A stretch of 64,000 nucleotides of DNA from Sepioteuthis lessoniana (GCA_963585895.1 OY757911.1:96235686-96299685), one strand, 5' to 3'. Shown: positions 11,863 through 23,349, numbered from the stretch's first letter. Numbers and translations: made by a program. Notes: generated by a model from the sequence alone, not told the origin.

Positions 11863-12760
11863 AGATTGTGTTTAAAATTTAAATAAGTTTCCAGATTTTT
11901 TTCGTATGGGCACTTTTATTGATTGTACACATGAAACATGAAAGTCCACTTCGAAGTAATCTCCTCTGGCTGCAATGCACTTGTTATACGATTCCAATAA
12001 CATCTGGAAGGACCCATGGAAGTCCTCTTGTTTGAACGTCTCAATGACTTTCGTCAGAGCCTCTTTCATCTCCTCTGTTGTCTCATAACGACAGCCTGTA
12101 AGCTTAGGGAATAAGCAAAAGTCACAGGGAGCAAGGTCTGGACTATTGGGAGGCTGGGGAACTGTCTTGATGCCCGTCTTGGTCAAATAGTGTGTGACAA
12201 GGATGGAGTTGTGGACTGGTGCATTGTCCTGGAGGAAATGCCACTGACCCGATTTGAAGAGAGTTGGCCTCTTCCGACGGAATCTCTTCCTGAACTCCCT
12301 TAAAACCTCAAAATAGTTACCTTAACCCTAACCCTTTGGCCAATCAACTCTGATGTATTGTATTCCTTACTCCTCCCACACCTCTCATGTCACTCACAGA
12401 CACCCTGCCTTCCTTGAATCTCTTATACCACTCACAAACTGCTGCTCGGTTCATGCAAGATGCTCCAAAGTATTCCATACGTTTCTGTGGAATTTTCTAA
12501 GTTTAAAACATAATTTTAGTGCTTATTGTTCTTCTAAAGTGTCAGATTGCATTTTTGAAAATCACCAGCTGTGACAATCAGGCTTTAGTAGTGTGTATTC
12601 CAATTCCTTTTGTAGCTGTTCATTTGAATCTGAAATCCTAAAAATTGTTCAGTCATCTCATATGATGTGTAGCAATAACATACTGAATTTTCAAGGGTCT
12701 AAGACAATATTAAATGTCTGTACGAAAACAAAGTCTAGAAACTTATTGAATGCACCATGG
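11863..12760 (-). mobile_element. mariner element, internally deleted (non-autonomous), copy 2
   Basis: Two terminal inverted repeats enclose about 0.9 kb. The left one contains ATAAGTTTCCAGATTTTTTT and the right one is the complement of AATAAGTTTCTAGACTTTGT. Minus-strand frames encode the N-terminal helix-turn-helix part near 12480-12380 and the C-terminal catalytic part, with SPDLAPCDF carrying the last catalytic aspartate at about 12140-12115. Between these, the middle of the transposase is absent. Typical mariners are near 1.3 kb with a transposase of about 345 residues, so roughly 0.4 kb is missing. The junction holds CCCTAACCC-type sequence at 12320-12338, identical in kind to the copy at 52250. 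Confidence 0.9.
12320..12338 (-). repeat. telomere-like filler at mariner deletion junction
   Basis: On the transposase strand the sequence reads GGGTTAGGGTTAAGG, with GGCCAAA on one side and TAACTATTTTGAGG on the other. It lies exactly where the transposase loses its central domain. The same filler, with one base different, is present in the copy at 52250. Confidence 0.8.
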
Positions 12761-13382
12761 ATATATTAGGCCATCGTCTTTTTATGAAGTCATCACAATA
12801 ACCAATATGACTTATGATAACAACTCCAACAGCAATTCATCTAAAGAAAAATCAGCTTACAACAATGTAAGTACAATGATACTTTCAGAAATTTTAAATC
12901 TACGGATATAATTTCTTTTTTTCTAAAAAACCGTAGCCTATGGGCAGTTGAAATTATTTCTTGAAATTTTTAAGAGTAATGCCATGGCACACAGATAAAA
13001 TCTATTTCCCGATTTCTGTTTTCAATACGAAATTTTAGCTACACCCAAAAACATGCCTCTTGACAATGCTCCAGATGATCTTCAAGGGGTTTATAGCAGT
13101 AGAAAATGGCATTCCCATCTTAAGACCGTTTCTATCACAAATATAATGTACTTTGGGTTGACGCCTGAGGCGCACCTAATATATGAGTGCCAAACTGACC
13201 AAGTATTTGTTGTGATGGTCACACGCGAGTCTTGATAAATGCGTGCTCTTCAACTGTAAAATGACTTCATGTCGAATCTGGATGGGTTTGATGTCGAATG
13301 ATTCCATACACCTATGTTCGTCTACTTTCTTTTATTAATATTTTCAAGACTTTTGAATTTATAAGCTTATTTGGAGGTATAT
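12761..13382. other. AT-rich stretch, nothing recognised
   Basis: A short open frame at 13053-13235 has no recognisable features and I do not consider it a gene. Confidence 0.5.
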
Positions 13383-13671
13383 TTTTTACCAAACTCCTCT
13401 GTCCCTGGCTGGATGTGACACAAAGTCAATTTTAAAGCTGTGTACAGCTGGTATGAATTCGGAGTTCTCTTTTTTATTGTTTGCATAATCAGGGTTAAAA
13501 AATCGGTCTATCCTACTATTTACCCATAGCATGGGAGAGAAATATTCAGTTTATGTCATTCCCAAGGTAATTAACATTAAATTAAAAACAACAAGTCTTG
13601 CTCGAGATTTGAACTCGGTTCGACGATTTCATTTCCTCTGACTTTAAGCTTTACGTATAGAGCGCCTCCTC
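13383..13671 (-). mobile_element. tRNA-derived SINE, family 1, old copy
   Basis: In reverse orientation it keeps the tail (complement of ACCAAACTCCTCTGTCCCTG), the central CTACTATTTACCCATAGC and the tRNA-like head (B-box complement GATTTGAACTCGG; end CGCCTCCT). Substitutions are much more frequent than in the copies at 3232 and 8674, so it is an older insertion. Confidence 0.82.
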
Positions 13672-14829
13672 AACTTATTTGGCGGTAGGTTAAATCTGGG
13701 AGCTCTGTCACTTTACCAAGAAATAAAGAGCAATTTATCTGAAAAGGTCCTTTGTAATATAACAAGTACTAAACAACGTACTGAACTGACTGCCAGATAA
13801 ATTTGATTAACAGCGGCCCTTAAACTGAAACCTGATCTCCATAACGACGATACTTGTAAGCATCGAACTCATTTGATTATCTTAGGATCTGAGTGCATGA
13901 CTTAATCGCTGCTTTACGACAGGAACTCTTTAATCTGATACCAGTAAATTAAAGGACGGAAAAATAATCGGGTTCTGTAATTTCAGGAAGTACAAGTCGT
14001 ATTTAGATAGATTTACTTTTGCGTATCTGAGAATGGTTAATCAAGAAACTTAAGAAATTACAGAGCCATTGATTCTTGGTTCTAGGAAAGAATAATTGCC
14101 ATAATGGGCTAACATATTCAACATTGCTAGAATGTGGGACTTTTACATCTGCGTTGAAATAATCAATAGTTAACTTCATCCTACATCCATAAGAAAATGG
14201 TTTCTCTTGCCTTTGAAAAATTTCCTCAAAACTCGATACGCGGAACCGTGACCTTATTATTCTTCCTTTGTTTCAAGTGATGGATTTTAACGGCATGACA
14301 ACATATCAAGGGGTATTTTATGCATAGTGGTTAGGGAATCACGTTCATTATACGTTTATTGATATTCTGGGAACAGCTTTTTCTTTGGAGTTTTTGTGTG
14401 TAGTAGGACACACGGTTGTATGGTTTAAAGTATTTCTATCTATTTCTATTAATTCTATAGTTTCAAGTATTCATTTTAATTCATTAACTTTCATTCGTTT
14501 GGACACATAGGGTTTCGAGTCACTTGACGTAAGTAAATTAATATCAATCCTTATTAACCAATTATAGTTTTAAGTTAATTTTCTTAAAATATAATTTACA
14601 GTTATGCAGCATCCAATATTGCTATCAAATTCTAATAATTCTAAGCAGATTAGTCTAACGCATATACGGTATAAAAAAAAGAAAATTGCCAATTTGAGCC
14701 CGAATGGATTTGGTAGTAATAGTGCTTTATTTTATTAATGTTGCTAATTATTCACTTTTTGTATGTTCCCTAATGTATGAAAAATAAAAAAGTTGACAAG
14801 CAGTTTAAGGTAAATTACAAAAGCAAAGA
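13672..14829. other. AT-rich stretch, nothing recognised
   Basis: No gene, RNA or clear repeat could be identified. Confidence 0.5.
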
Positions 14830-15055
14830 AATGTCTTCATCAGGGCATAATGGCTAAGTAAGGGAAGTTCGAGTTTCAGTCGAGCTATTATGTTCACATT
14901 AGCTCTATAACCTTTGGGAAAGGAATCAATTTCCTTTGCCCTCGAGCTATGGTCTAATACCATCGCCACTGTTATTCTATAAGGATGGCTTCGACATGAT
15001 ACCATTAAACAAAGAAATCAAACCAAACCTGCATATCTACCTGCTTGCAAATGCA
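14830..15055 (+). mobile_element. tRNA-derived SINE, family 2
   Basis: The head CAGGGCATAATGGCTAAGTA and a degenerate B box (GAGTTTCAGTCGAG) are followed by the same type of central body as family 1 (CCTTTGGGAAAGG, GAGCTATGG). The 3' part is different (GGATGGCTTCGACATGATAC then CAAAGAAATCAAACCAAACC). A fuller copy is at 43628. Sharing a core between two families with different ends is typical of SINE superfamilies with a conserved central domain. Confidence 0.72.
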
Positions 15056-15059
15056 CACA

Positions 15060-15295
15060 TACGAACAGCTCACTTGGCTGGACCTGTAAAAAACGCTGAC
15101 TGCAACACCTCAATGGGTGGACCTTCCCCTAACGAGCGTCCAAGATATGATACAAATCTACCTGAGAACATGGCTCCAGTCCTGGAGCGCCGGAGAATAT
15201 TGAATTCTCCTTCATTAGTTCAAGGTCAACTCTGAACTGGAATGGTAGTATCTGATAGAGTACCATCTATTGGTCAAATTGAACCATTCAATTAT
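15060..15295 (-). repeat. body fragment of composite repeat J, reverse strand
   Basis: The complement matches the ~200-bp 3' body of the composite repeats at 34480 and 45005: a CCAATAGATGG start, ACCATTCCAGTTCAGAGT, GAAGGAGAATTC, a TCATATCTTGGACGCTCGTT segment and the closing GTCAGCG segment. The minisatellite-like part of the repeat is absent here. An apparent open frame at 14936-15235 runs across the SINE and this repeat and is not a gene. Confidence 0.75.
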
Positions 15296-15541
15296 TTATT
15301 ATACTAGAAAGCATCTAACAGTGGACAAATGAAACAATCATTGATTGCAATACTTGAAACAATTTAGTGTGTACAAACAAATTAATACCGGCTCGTTTAA
15401 AAATTGTTTCCGAACAACTATTAATTTACAAATTATATATAATCAGTATATATGTAGAAAAACAAGTTGGCATTAAATAACCCATAATTGCTACTATGCC
15501 GTAAACCACAACACACAAGTTCACACACGTACGCACACAGG
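15296..15541. other. AT-rich spacer with stem-loop motif copy
   Basis: A reverse copy of the dispersed stem-loop motif, GGCATTAAATAACCCATAAT, lies at about 15469-15490. Nothing else is recognised. Confidence 0.55.
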
Positions 15542-15563
15542 CACACACACACACACACACACA
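15542..15563. repeat. (CA)n microsatellite
   Basis: Eleven CA units abut further CA-rich sequence up to about 15572, next to the tail of a reverse-strand SINE. Confidence 0.9.
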
Positions 15564-15569
15564 AACACA

Positions 15570-16597
<1,028 letters not shown>

Positions 16598-16838
16598 GAG
16601 GTGCTTGTGGTGTAATGCTTATTGGCGTAGGGTATGGACACGATTAACCGATTTCAATCCCGGAAAAAGTTGATTGAATTTCACGTTGGGAGAGAAATGA
16701 ATCCAATTATTTTCTATTCTGCTATAGGTAAATAGTAACCAGACAAGGCTTTTTAACTTTGGTGTGATAACTATTCAAGGAAAAGGAAACTGAATTGTCT
16801 CACCTCCATTTCATGAGGAGTGGTTGAATAAATAGATA
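16598..16838 (+). mobile_element. tRNA-derived SINE, family 1, diverged copy
   Basis: Head GAGGTGCTTGTGGTGTAATG, B-box-like GATTTCAATCCCGG, and a central body with GAATCCAATTATTTTC and CTATAGGTAAATAGTA are all recognisable. The 3' tail is shortened and diverged. Confidence 0.75.
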
Positions 16839-16840
16839 TA

Positions 16841-17085
16841 TAGTAAGTTGGCGACCTTAGTCGAGGGCGACCAGAGGGCTCTCTTTTCAATAGCTACTAA
16901 ACCGAGGTGTAAGAGAGAGCACTACTCCTTTCCCTGGATTGCTCTGCTTTACGCTCGATACGTACCTAATACTGCGTGTTAAGCAAGGAGGTATCAGGTA
17001 CCATTTTTTAAGTCTTTGGTATGACGCGACCTGGGATTGAACCCAAGTCTCCCGGACCATTAAACACCGGTTTAATAGTATTGTC
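16841..17085 (-). mobile_element. tRNA-derived SINE, family 3
   Basis: On the minus strand this begins with a tRNA-like head carrying GGTCCGGGAGACTTGGGTTC then AATCCC (B box). A body with AGGGAAAGGAGTAGTG follows, and it ends at GGTCGCCAACTTAC. Further copies lie at 37661, 62775 and 63030, all in the same orientation. It has no sequence in common with family 1 beyond the tRNA boxes. Confidence 0.85.
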
Positions 17086-18508
17086 ATGAAATGAAATTAA
17101 TTTTAAGAATGAATGATTTGACGTGAAAAAATAATTTTTTAACCAATACCTCACTGATGTAATTGAATCACACACTCACACACACACAAACACACACACA
17201 CACACATATATATACGCACTCGCTTTCCCTTGCTCTCACACACACATATGTATACTTAATTTTAAAAAAGGATGAGGATATGGTTTCAGTAATTAAAAGG
17301 AAGTCGACGAAAATACATCTGAACTGACTTTATACCGACTATTTTCTAAGAAATCGTCGTTAATTAATGGACATTAAAACAATGAAGCGTGTGATCCTAA
17401 AAGAGAGGACGATGCTGAAGAAAACGATTAACTGTTATAATAAAAATCCCTCAAAAATTACTGCCTGAAAGTAAGTTTTCGCTATTTGCATAAGGATGGA
17501 CGTTGCATGGTAAATTCAATAGCTTCTAAGAATAATGCCCACAACGAAGTTACTACATCATCTAATGGTTGCTAATGGCAGTATCATAATCTGATAAATG
17601 CTCCTGTGAGTTTCCTTGCGTGTGTTTAAGTATATTGCAAGGAATTTCTTGAGCGATTATTACCTCTAACCATTGGATTGCTTGACTTACATAGTCAGCG
17701 ATGCTCGGTTACTTAAACTATGAAAAGAAGGGGACACTGTATTAACACAGAAAAGTTTACGTACTTGTGTTGAATAAAATAAACGGGTTACAGTCAATGA
17801 AACCTTTTCAAGTATCTTTCGAATACCTTATCGAATACGCAAACTTTTGATATATACCGGGCAAGTGAAAAGTCCAAACGTTTTGTCATTATTTAATTTC
17901 AGAATTATAAATTGAAAATTATTCGAATTAACTCTCTAAAGAAAGCCATTAAATAATAAACTTTAAATTATTCTTCTGAGTTAATTTTCTGCGGTCGGAA
18001 CAAATCATGAGTGTAGGATGGAAAATACATTCAGTCAGATTGATTTCCCTTATTTAGGGAGTAAAAGAATCCCAACTAAGGTTTAATCCCTTCAAAATTG
18101 GTTTTCTCTAAAACCTAGCGACAAAAGATTTTAGTGTTCTCGCGATCAAAATACACAAAAAAATGTCTGATCAATTTTTTTTCTTCCTCCATCGTAATTT
18201 TTCAAGGATTGATGGAGGTTATTTAAACATATGAAAAATCTTATTACCTGGTTATAAAAATGAATACCTGCAAAGGTGTCAACCACAAAATGAACCTAGT
18301 TTAGGGATCATCCGATCTGGTATTCAAAATGTAGTGAAAAAGATCTAAAGGTTTATTTTAATTTGAATATGAAATGTCTCTTTTGAGGTAAATTTTGTTG
18401 AATCATGATGAGGATTAAAATTAGAATAATCATCACGTTGCTTTTTTCAAAAATATGGTATGGTTTTTAGCTGGTAGTCAAAATGATAGGTTGTGGTTAT
18501 CTTTTGCA
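17086..18508. other. AT-rich stretch with a small CA/TA tract
   Basis: Imperfect (CA)n followed by (TA)n lies at 17167-17217. The rest shows no gene or assignable repeat. Confidence 0.5.
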
Positions 18509-18533
18509 ATAATCATAATAATAATAATAATGT
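18509..18533 (+). repeat. (AAT)n target flank of R4 copy D
   Basis: CAATAATC followed by AAT units precedes the truncated start of the R4 copy D. Matching TAA repeats are found at its 3' end. Confidence 0.8.
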
Positions 18534-19580
18534 TTGCAGACTGTATGTATCTAGAAATAAGGGAGGAAGAGGACTTGCCAGCATCGAAGACACCGTTGAC
18601 ACATCGATACAACGGCTCGGAGACTACATAGAAAAACACGAACGAGGACTGATTACAGCCATCAGAAAAGATACCGACAATACGACATACAATAAAATGA
18701 CAATAACTAGAAAACACAAATGGGGAAAAAAAAAACAACTCCATGGCATCTTTAAACGACTAATAAACACCATCACACACGAGAAAATTTGGACCTGGCT
18801 AAGAAAATGTAACTTTAAAAGAGAAACGGAGTCTCTCCTAATAGCAGCACCGGACCCGCCATAAGAACCCATCATATCAAAGCGAGAATAGACAAGACTC
18901 AGCAAAATAGAAAATGTAGACTATGCGTTGACAGAGACGAAATGATTACTCATATAATAAGCGAATGCAGCAATTTAGCACCGAGGAAGTATAAGGCGAG
19001 AGACGACTGGATTGGCAAGGTGAACCGCTGGGAAATGTGGTGAACCGCTGGGAAATGTGCAAGAAATTTAAATTTGACCACACGAACAAATGGTATATGC
19101 ACAAGCCAGCACCTGTCCTATAAAATGACTCCCATAAACTCCTATGGGACTTTGACATACACACAGATCACCTAATCTCAGCCAGAGGACCATAACTTAT
19201 AATAATTTTAAAAAAAAGAGAATTTGCAAAATTGTCGATCTTGCTGTCCCAGTTGACCACTAAATAAAACTGAAAGAATGTGAAAAGAAGGATAAGTACC
19301 TTGACCTTGCTAGAGAATTGAAAAGGCTGTGGAAAATAAAAGTGACGATTGTACCAATTGTGATTGGTGCTTTTGGCTCAATAACTAAAGGATTATTAAA
19401 AGGCCTCGAGGACTTGGAATTTGGAGGACGGGTAGAAGCTATCCAAATGACAGCATTACTGAGAACGATCAGAATACTGAGAATAGTCCTGGAGACTTGA
19501 CGAGACGTGCTTTCACCCAAACTCCAGTGAAAAACCATCAACTAATACTGATGAGAAAAACTCTAAAAGAGTAAATAATA
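18534..19580 (+). mobile_element. R4/Dong-like 3' fragment, copy D
   Basis: This copy starts at a segment equivalent to position 28005 of the long copy (GCAGACTGTATGTATCTAG) and runs to the 3' end. One frame, 18493-18864, covers the GGRGLASIEDTVD linker. Later frames contain the CCHC-like knuckle (CRLCVDRDE, then H and C) and the distal helix at 19318-19500. A 20-bp tandem duplication, TGAACCGCTGGGAAATGTGG, at 19021-19040 and again at 19041-19058 breaks the frame. The codon that is TAG in two other copies is TGG (Trp) here. It is flanked by TAA repeats on both sides, fitting insertion in a TAA tract. Confidence 0.9.
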
Positions 19581-19599
19581 ATCAATCAATCATAGAATA

Positions 19600-19900
19600 T
19601 ACGCCCTCGTTCTCAAATTAAAAATACTCGACCAATACTACTCTCTCAGGATGCATTTGGAAACTAAGAGACAAGAATATTAAACCAAGCATAACTTAAG
19701 AAGTTATCAAGTCAGCCCTGCCAACAACAAGTTATCAGAAAGATGCTTACTTTGCCACCATGAAAAAATTGCGATAATCACCCACCTACCACAGTGTACA
19801 CTCCTAAACTACAAATTCGAGATAATCTCAAAATGTCGACACGATATCAAATATCTCCTATCCCAGTTCGACCCAAAAGATTAATTAAAATCCTTACTCC
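19600..19900 (+). mobile_element. Penelope-like element, C-terminal GIY-YIG-domain fragment
   Basis: With one frame correction, the sequence encodes the tail typical of endonuclease-bearing Penelope-like elements: a KYSTNTTLSG-type stretch, IWKLRDKNIK, then CLLCHHEKIAIITH and FEIISKCRHDIKYLLSQFDP. Cys-x2-Cys and Lys-Cys-Arg-His are the diagnostic features of this tail as I know it from the family. The upstream reverse transcriptase is not present; the R4 copy D ends only about 20 bp before. It is a different lineage from the Penelope-like element at 50560. Confidence 0.72.
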
Positions 19901-20415
<515 letters not shown>

Positions 20416-20555
20416 AGTATTATTGCTATTACTAGTGTTAGTATATATATTTTTATCATTGCAAAAGATACCCAAAACCTATCACTTTCACTACCTGCTC
20501 ATAAATGCTATACCATATTCTTAAAACAAGTAACATGAGTATGATTGCAATTTTA

Positions 20556-20579
20556 ATCATCATCATCATCATCATCATC
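20556..20579. repeat. (ATC)n, possible orphan tail of an RTE-like element
   Basis: Eight ATC units stand alone. The RTE-like copies in this window end in the same trinucleotide repeat, so this may be the trace of a very short or decayed insertion. Confidence 0.6.
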
Positions 20580-20589
20580 TCATTAACGA

Positions 20590-20815
20590 AAAACACAAAC
20601 CGGTCAAATTAGGATTATAAATTTATGTCCATCCTGTTATGTGTTTTTTGATAAAAATCTAAAAACACGAAAAAAAAAAATAACAGGTCCACTTCAGATC
20701 TAATAGATAAAATAAATCTGAATAGACACAGGAAAGAAGAGTGGGAGAGGATAGAAGAGGGGTGAAGAGTTATCTCCTCATTTAGCCCACTTCCGTTTTT
20801 TATTTTATTGTCGGT
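20590..20815 (+). repeat. dispersed repeat K, copy 1
   Basis: About 200 bp match the copy at 63806-64000. Shared blocks include ACCGGT, AGGATTATAAATTTAT, TCCATC, AAAAACACGAA, ACTTCAGATCT, ATAAAATAAATC, AGAATAGACAC-like and GGGGTGAAGAGTTATCTCCT. No terminal repeats, tRNA boxes or coding sequence were seen. The class is unknown. Confidence 0.8.
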
Positions 20816-21170
20816 TAGAATTATAGTAAATTAATTTTTTTTTAATTATTTATTTTTTAAAAATTCTAATTACTTTTCGCCTTAAAACTATAGATTTAAT
20901 ATTAAATTAGAAAATTAAATTTATTCAATAACTTTACGTAACGATACAGTAATAATTATATTAAATTAATTTCAAGATTTAATTAAATTAAACTTTTTTA
21001 AAAACAAATTTATTTTTGCGCCTATTAATTCAGTTACACTTTTAATGATTAGTGCGTATATATGTTTTTTCACATTTTTTATCTTTTATTTTATTTTATT
21101 TTCATTCATTTACATTAATTCTCAATTTAATCCAATGTTTTTTTACTCCCAACTCCGGTTTAACTGGACC

Positions 21171-21174
<4 letters not shown>
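20816..21174. other. very AT-rich low-complexity stretch
   Basis: It consists largely of TTAAATT-like words without a longer period. No feature was recognised. Confidence 0.6.

Positions 21175-21251
<77 letters not shown>
21175..21251. repeat. (TA)n, 77 bp
   Basis: A pure TA tract. The nearby open frames that run through it are artefacts. Confidence 0.97.
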
Positions 21252-21254
<3 letters not shown>

Positions 21255-21353
21255 CTGTATAAGTGGTATTTTATTCAAAATGCTTCAAATAAGTTAGAGT
21301 TAAATCTTTATTCAAATAATGATATTATACACCCATTTTTATAAAGTATATTC

Positions 21354-21618
21354 TATACCTTTTCCAGTTCAAAAGGGGAGTAGTTCATTTCAAAATGGGA
21401 ATAGTTCATTTCAAAATGGGAATAGTTCAGTTCAAAATGGAAAAATTATGATGAGTATAAATATAAATTCATAAAATATTCTCTTGTATTTATACTTATA
21501 ATATTTTTTCCATTTTGAACTGAACTATTCCCATTTTGAATTGAATTATTCCCATTTTGAACTGAACAATTCCCATTTGACTGAACTACTACTCCCATTT
21601 TAAACTGGAAAAGGTATA
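21354..21618. repeat. foldback minisatellite (large inverted repeat)
   Basis: The left arm (21354 to about 21470) starts TATACCTTTTCCAGTTCAAA and contains tandem units of about 24 bp, each like TTCAAAATGGGAATAGTTCA. The right arm (about 21490-21618) is its reverse complement and ends AAACTGGAAAAGGTATA. The right arm has one extra unit. The two arms meet in a loop of only about 20 bp around AATTCATAAAATATTC. Transcribed RNA would fold into a long, nearly perfect hairpin. An apparent minus-strand open frame with a repeated VQNGN motif (21694-21446) simply reads the tandem units. Confidence 0.9.
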
Positions 21619-21754
21619 TTTTCTGTCTTAATAAGGTATATTCTCTTAGCTGTTTATTTTCTAAATTTCGGTAAAATTTAAGCAATTTAGACACAATTAT
21701 TTTTGCTATATGAAAAACTTTTTTTTTTCATATTAATTACCTGAAGTAAATGAA

Positions 21755-22215
21755 TAATTATTTTATTCGTTTGATAGTTTTTTACACCAGCATATCCTGA
21801 TGGTCTTCTATTGGAGCCTAAGTGAGAGTAGGTCTCTTCAAGTCTTCAGGACTCATCTTAGTATTCTGGCCATTCTTGATAATACTCTAGTTTGGATGGT
21901 TTCCACCTGTGTTTTTATTTATAAGTCTTCCTGTCCAATTACCAATGTTTTGAGGACTGTACCGTGCACACCAATTACAATTGTTATCACTGTCACCTTT
22001 GTGTTTCATAGTGCTCTAGTAAGGTCAAGGTACTTATCTTTCTTTTCGTTTTCTTTCAATTTTACTCTGCGGTCCAGCAGAACGACATAGTTCCCTATTT
22101 GACAGGTTGTCTTTTATTTGTTTGCTTTCACTAGGTCTGGTCGTCGGGTCGAGATTAGGTGATTTGTTTGAATCTCAAAATCCCAGTGAATTTTCTGCGT
22201 CTTATCGTCCAGGTA
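21755..22215 (-). mobile_element. R4/Dong-like 3' fragment, copy E, reverse strand
   Basis: The minus strand reproduces the end of the long R4-like element: the RPDL-like endonuclease region at about 22150-22110 (complement of GGTCTGGTCGTCGGGTCGAG), the acid/lysine-rich linker, the distal helix and the CCAGTG/ACCATCAG 3' motif near 21800. The strand-opposite frame at 21800-22090 is a shadow. The truncated 5' side abuts a (TAA)n tract (22226-22266 as ATT), again fitting TAA-targeted insertion. Confidence 0.85.
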
Positions 22216-22225
22216 ATATCATTAT

Positions 22226-22232
22226 AATTATG

Positions 22233-22266
<34 letters not shown>

Positions 22267-22342
22267 GTAGTAGTAGTAGTAGTAGTAGCATCAGCAGCAA
22301 CACTAGTAGTTGTAGTAGTAGTAGTAGTACCATCAGCACCAT
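22226..22342. repeat. compound trinucleotide array (ATT)n-(AGT)n
   Basis: ATT units to about 22266 switch to AGT units to about 22290 with later interrupted AGT and CAGCA-like units. The open frame through it (poly-Ile then poly-Ser) is an artefact. Confidence 0.95.
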
Positions 22343-22614
22343 CTAAATAAGTCTGAAAAGATTACTTGTGTAAATATGTCCACTAAAATGTAAATAAAAA
22401 ACTATTTCCTTCTGGCTTTTTCTAGCATTATTATACTTAGGAGTGTTTGTTTTGTATCCTCTTTAATTCAATTTGAAGGTTTTCCTTCGACTGACAATCA
22501 AAATTGGTCTTTATTGAACAGTTCACACAAGTAGTATTGTCCTTGTGCATCACGTGATGAAACCAATCCAATATTTCCTTCTTGATTAGGTCAGTGATTT
22601 CATTTGGAAGTGAT

Positions 22615-23345
22615 TGGGGCCGGTGGAGAACAAATTATTGGGAAGCTACACAGAATATATTCAATCGTATGGAAAATGCAAAAAAAAAACCCACCTTGAA
22701 ATCGGGCAGGTATGATTGCAAAGCCCATCCACAGTATAGGAGACAAACCTAATTTAGAAAACCACAGAGCAATAGTATTAGTCTCCATATCTTGTAAAGC
22801 CAGGGTGCTTCTTAATAAAATAAGAGACCAAACAAAAAGTGTTCTGAGCGAAACTCAGGAAGGATTCAGTCCAAAGGAAAATAGATGTAATATTTATACT
22901 GAAGCAGATAATAGAAAAAGCTCTGATTGTAGCTTATAGATTTCCAATCATGCTTCTACACTGAATGGAGAACATTGATAGCAGTTGGTATAAGTCGAAA
23001 AATTGTTTATATACCTACGATCGCCTACAAAACTGATTGTATAGCACTGATAGATAATAGAATTATAGATTGATTCAATATAAACATTTTAGTTTGAGAA
23101 GGATGTATTATGTCTCCTATTATATTCAGTATGCTTCCTGATTTAGTTATGAATGAATTAATATGTTTGTAAGAAAGTATTGAACTGAACATGAAGCCGT
23201 ACAATTACATACGCTACGCCGAGGAGACTAATCTCTATGTCTTTTTAAGTTAATAGCTATCCCCCGAGTACCAAAAACGGCATGTTCTAATTGGGCTATG
23301 ATATTAAATAAGTGCAATATAAATTCTGATGTTAGCTATTATATC
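22615..23345 (+). mobile_element. decayed non-LTR reverse transcriptase
   Basis: An open segment at 22712-22939 encodes KPNLENHRAIVLVSI, followed by KARVLLNKIRDQT and ETQEGFSPKENR. These are the finger motifs of an APE-type LINE reverse transcriptase. Further on, with stops and frame changes, come a motif A remnant (IDFQSCFYT, near 22940), a motif B remnant (EGCIMSPIIF, near 23100) and a corrupted active site IRYAEETNL where YADDTNL is expected (near 23210-23235). It belongs to a different family from the RTE-like and R4-like copies in the window. A SINE interrupts its 3' side at about 23350. Confidence 0.78.
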
Positions 23346-23349
23346 ATTG

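Noticed and set aside
12320-12338. Interstitial telomere array
   Set aside because: Only two to three repeat units, located inside a mariner at a deletion junction; no wider telomeric tract is present.
14936-15235. 99-codon plus-strand frame as a host gene
   Set aside because: It spans the join of a SINE and a reverse-strand body of repeat J, both seen elsewhere without an open frame.
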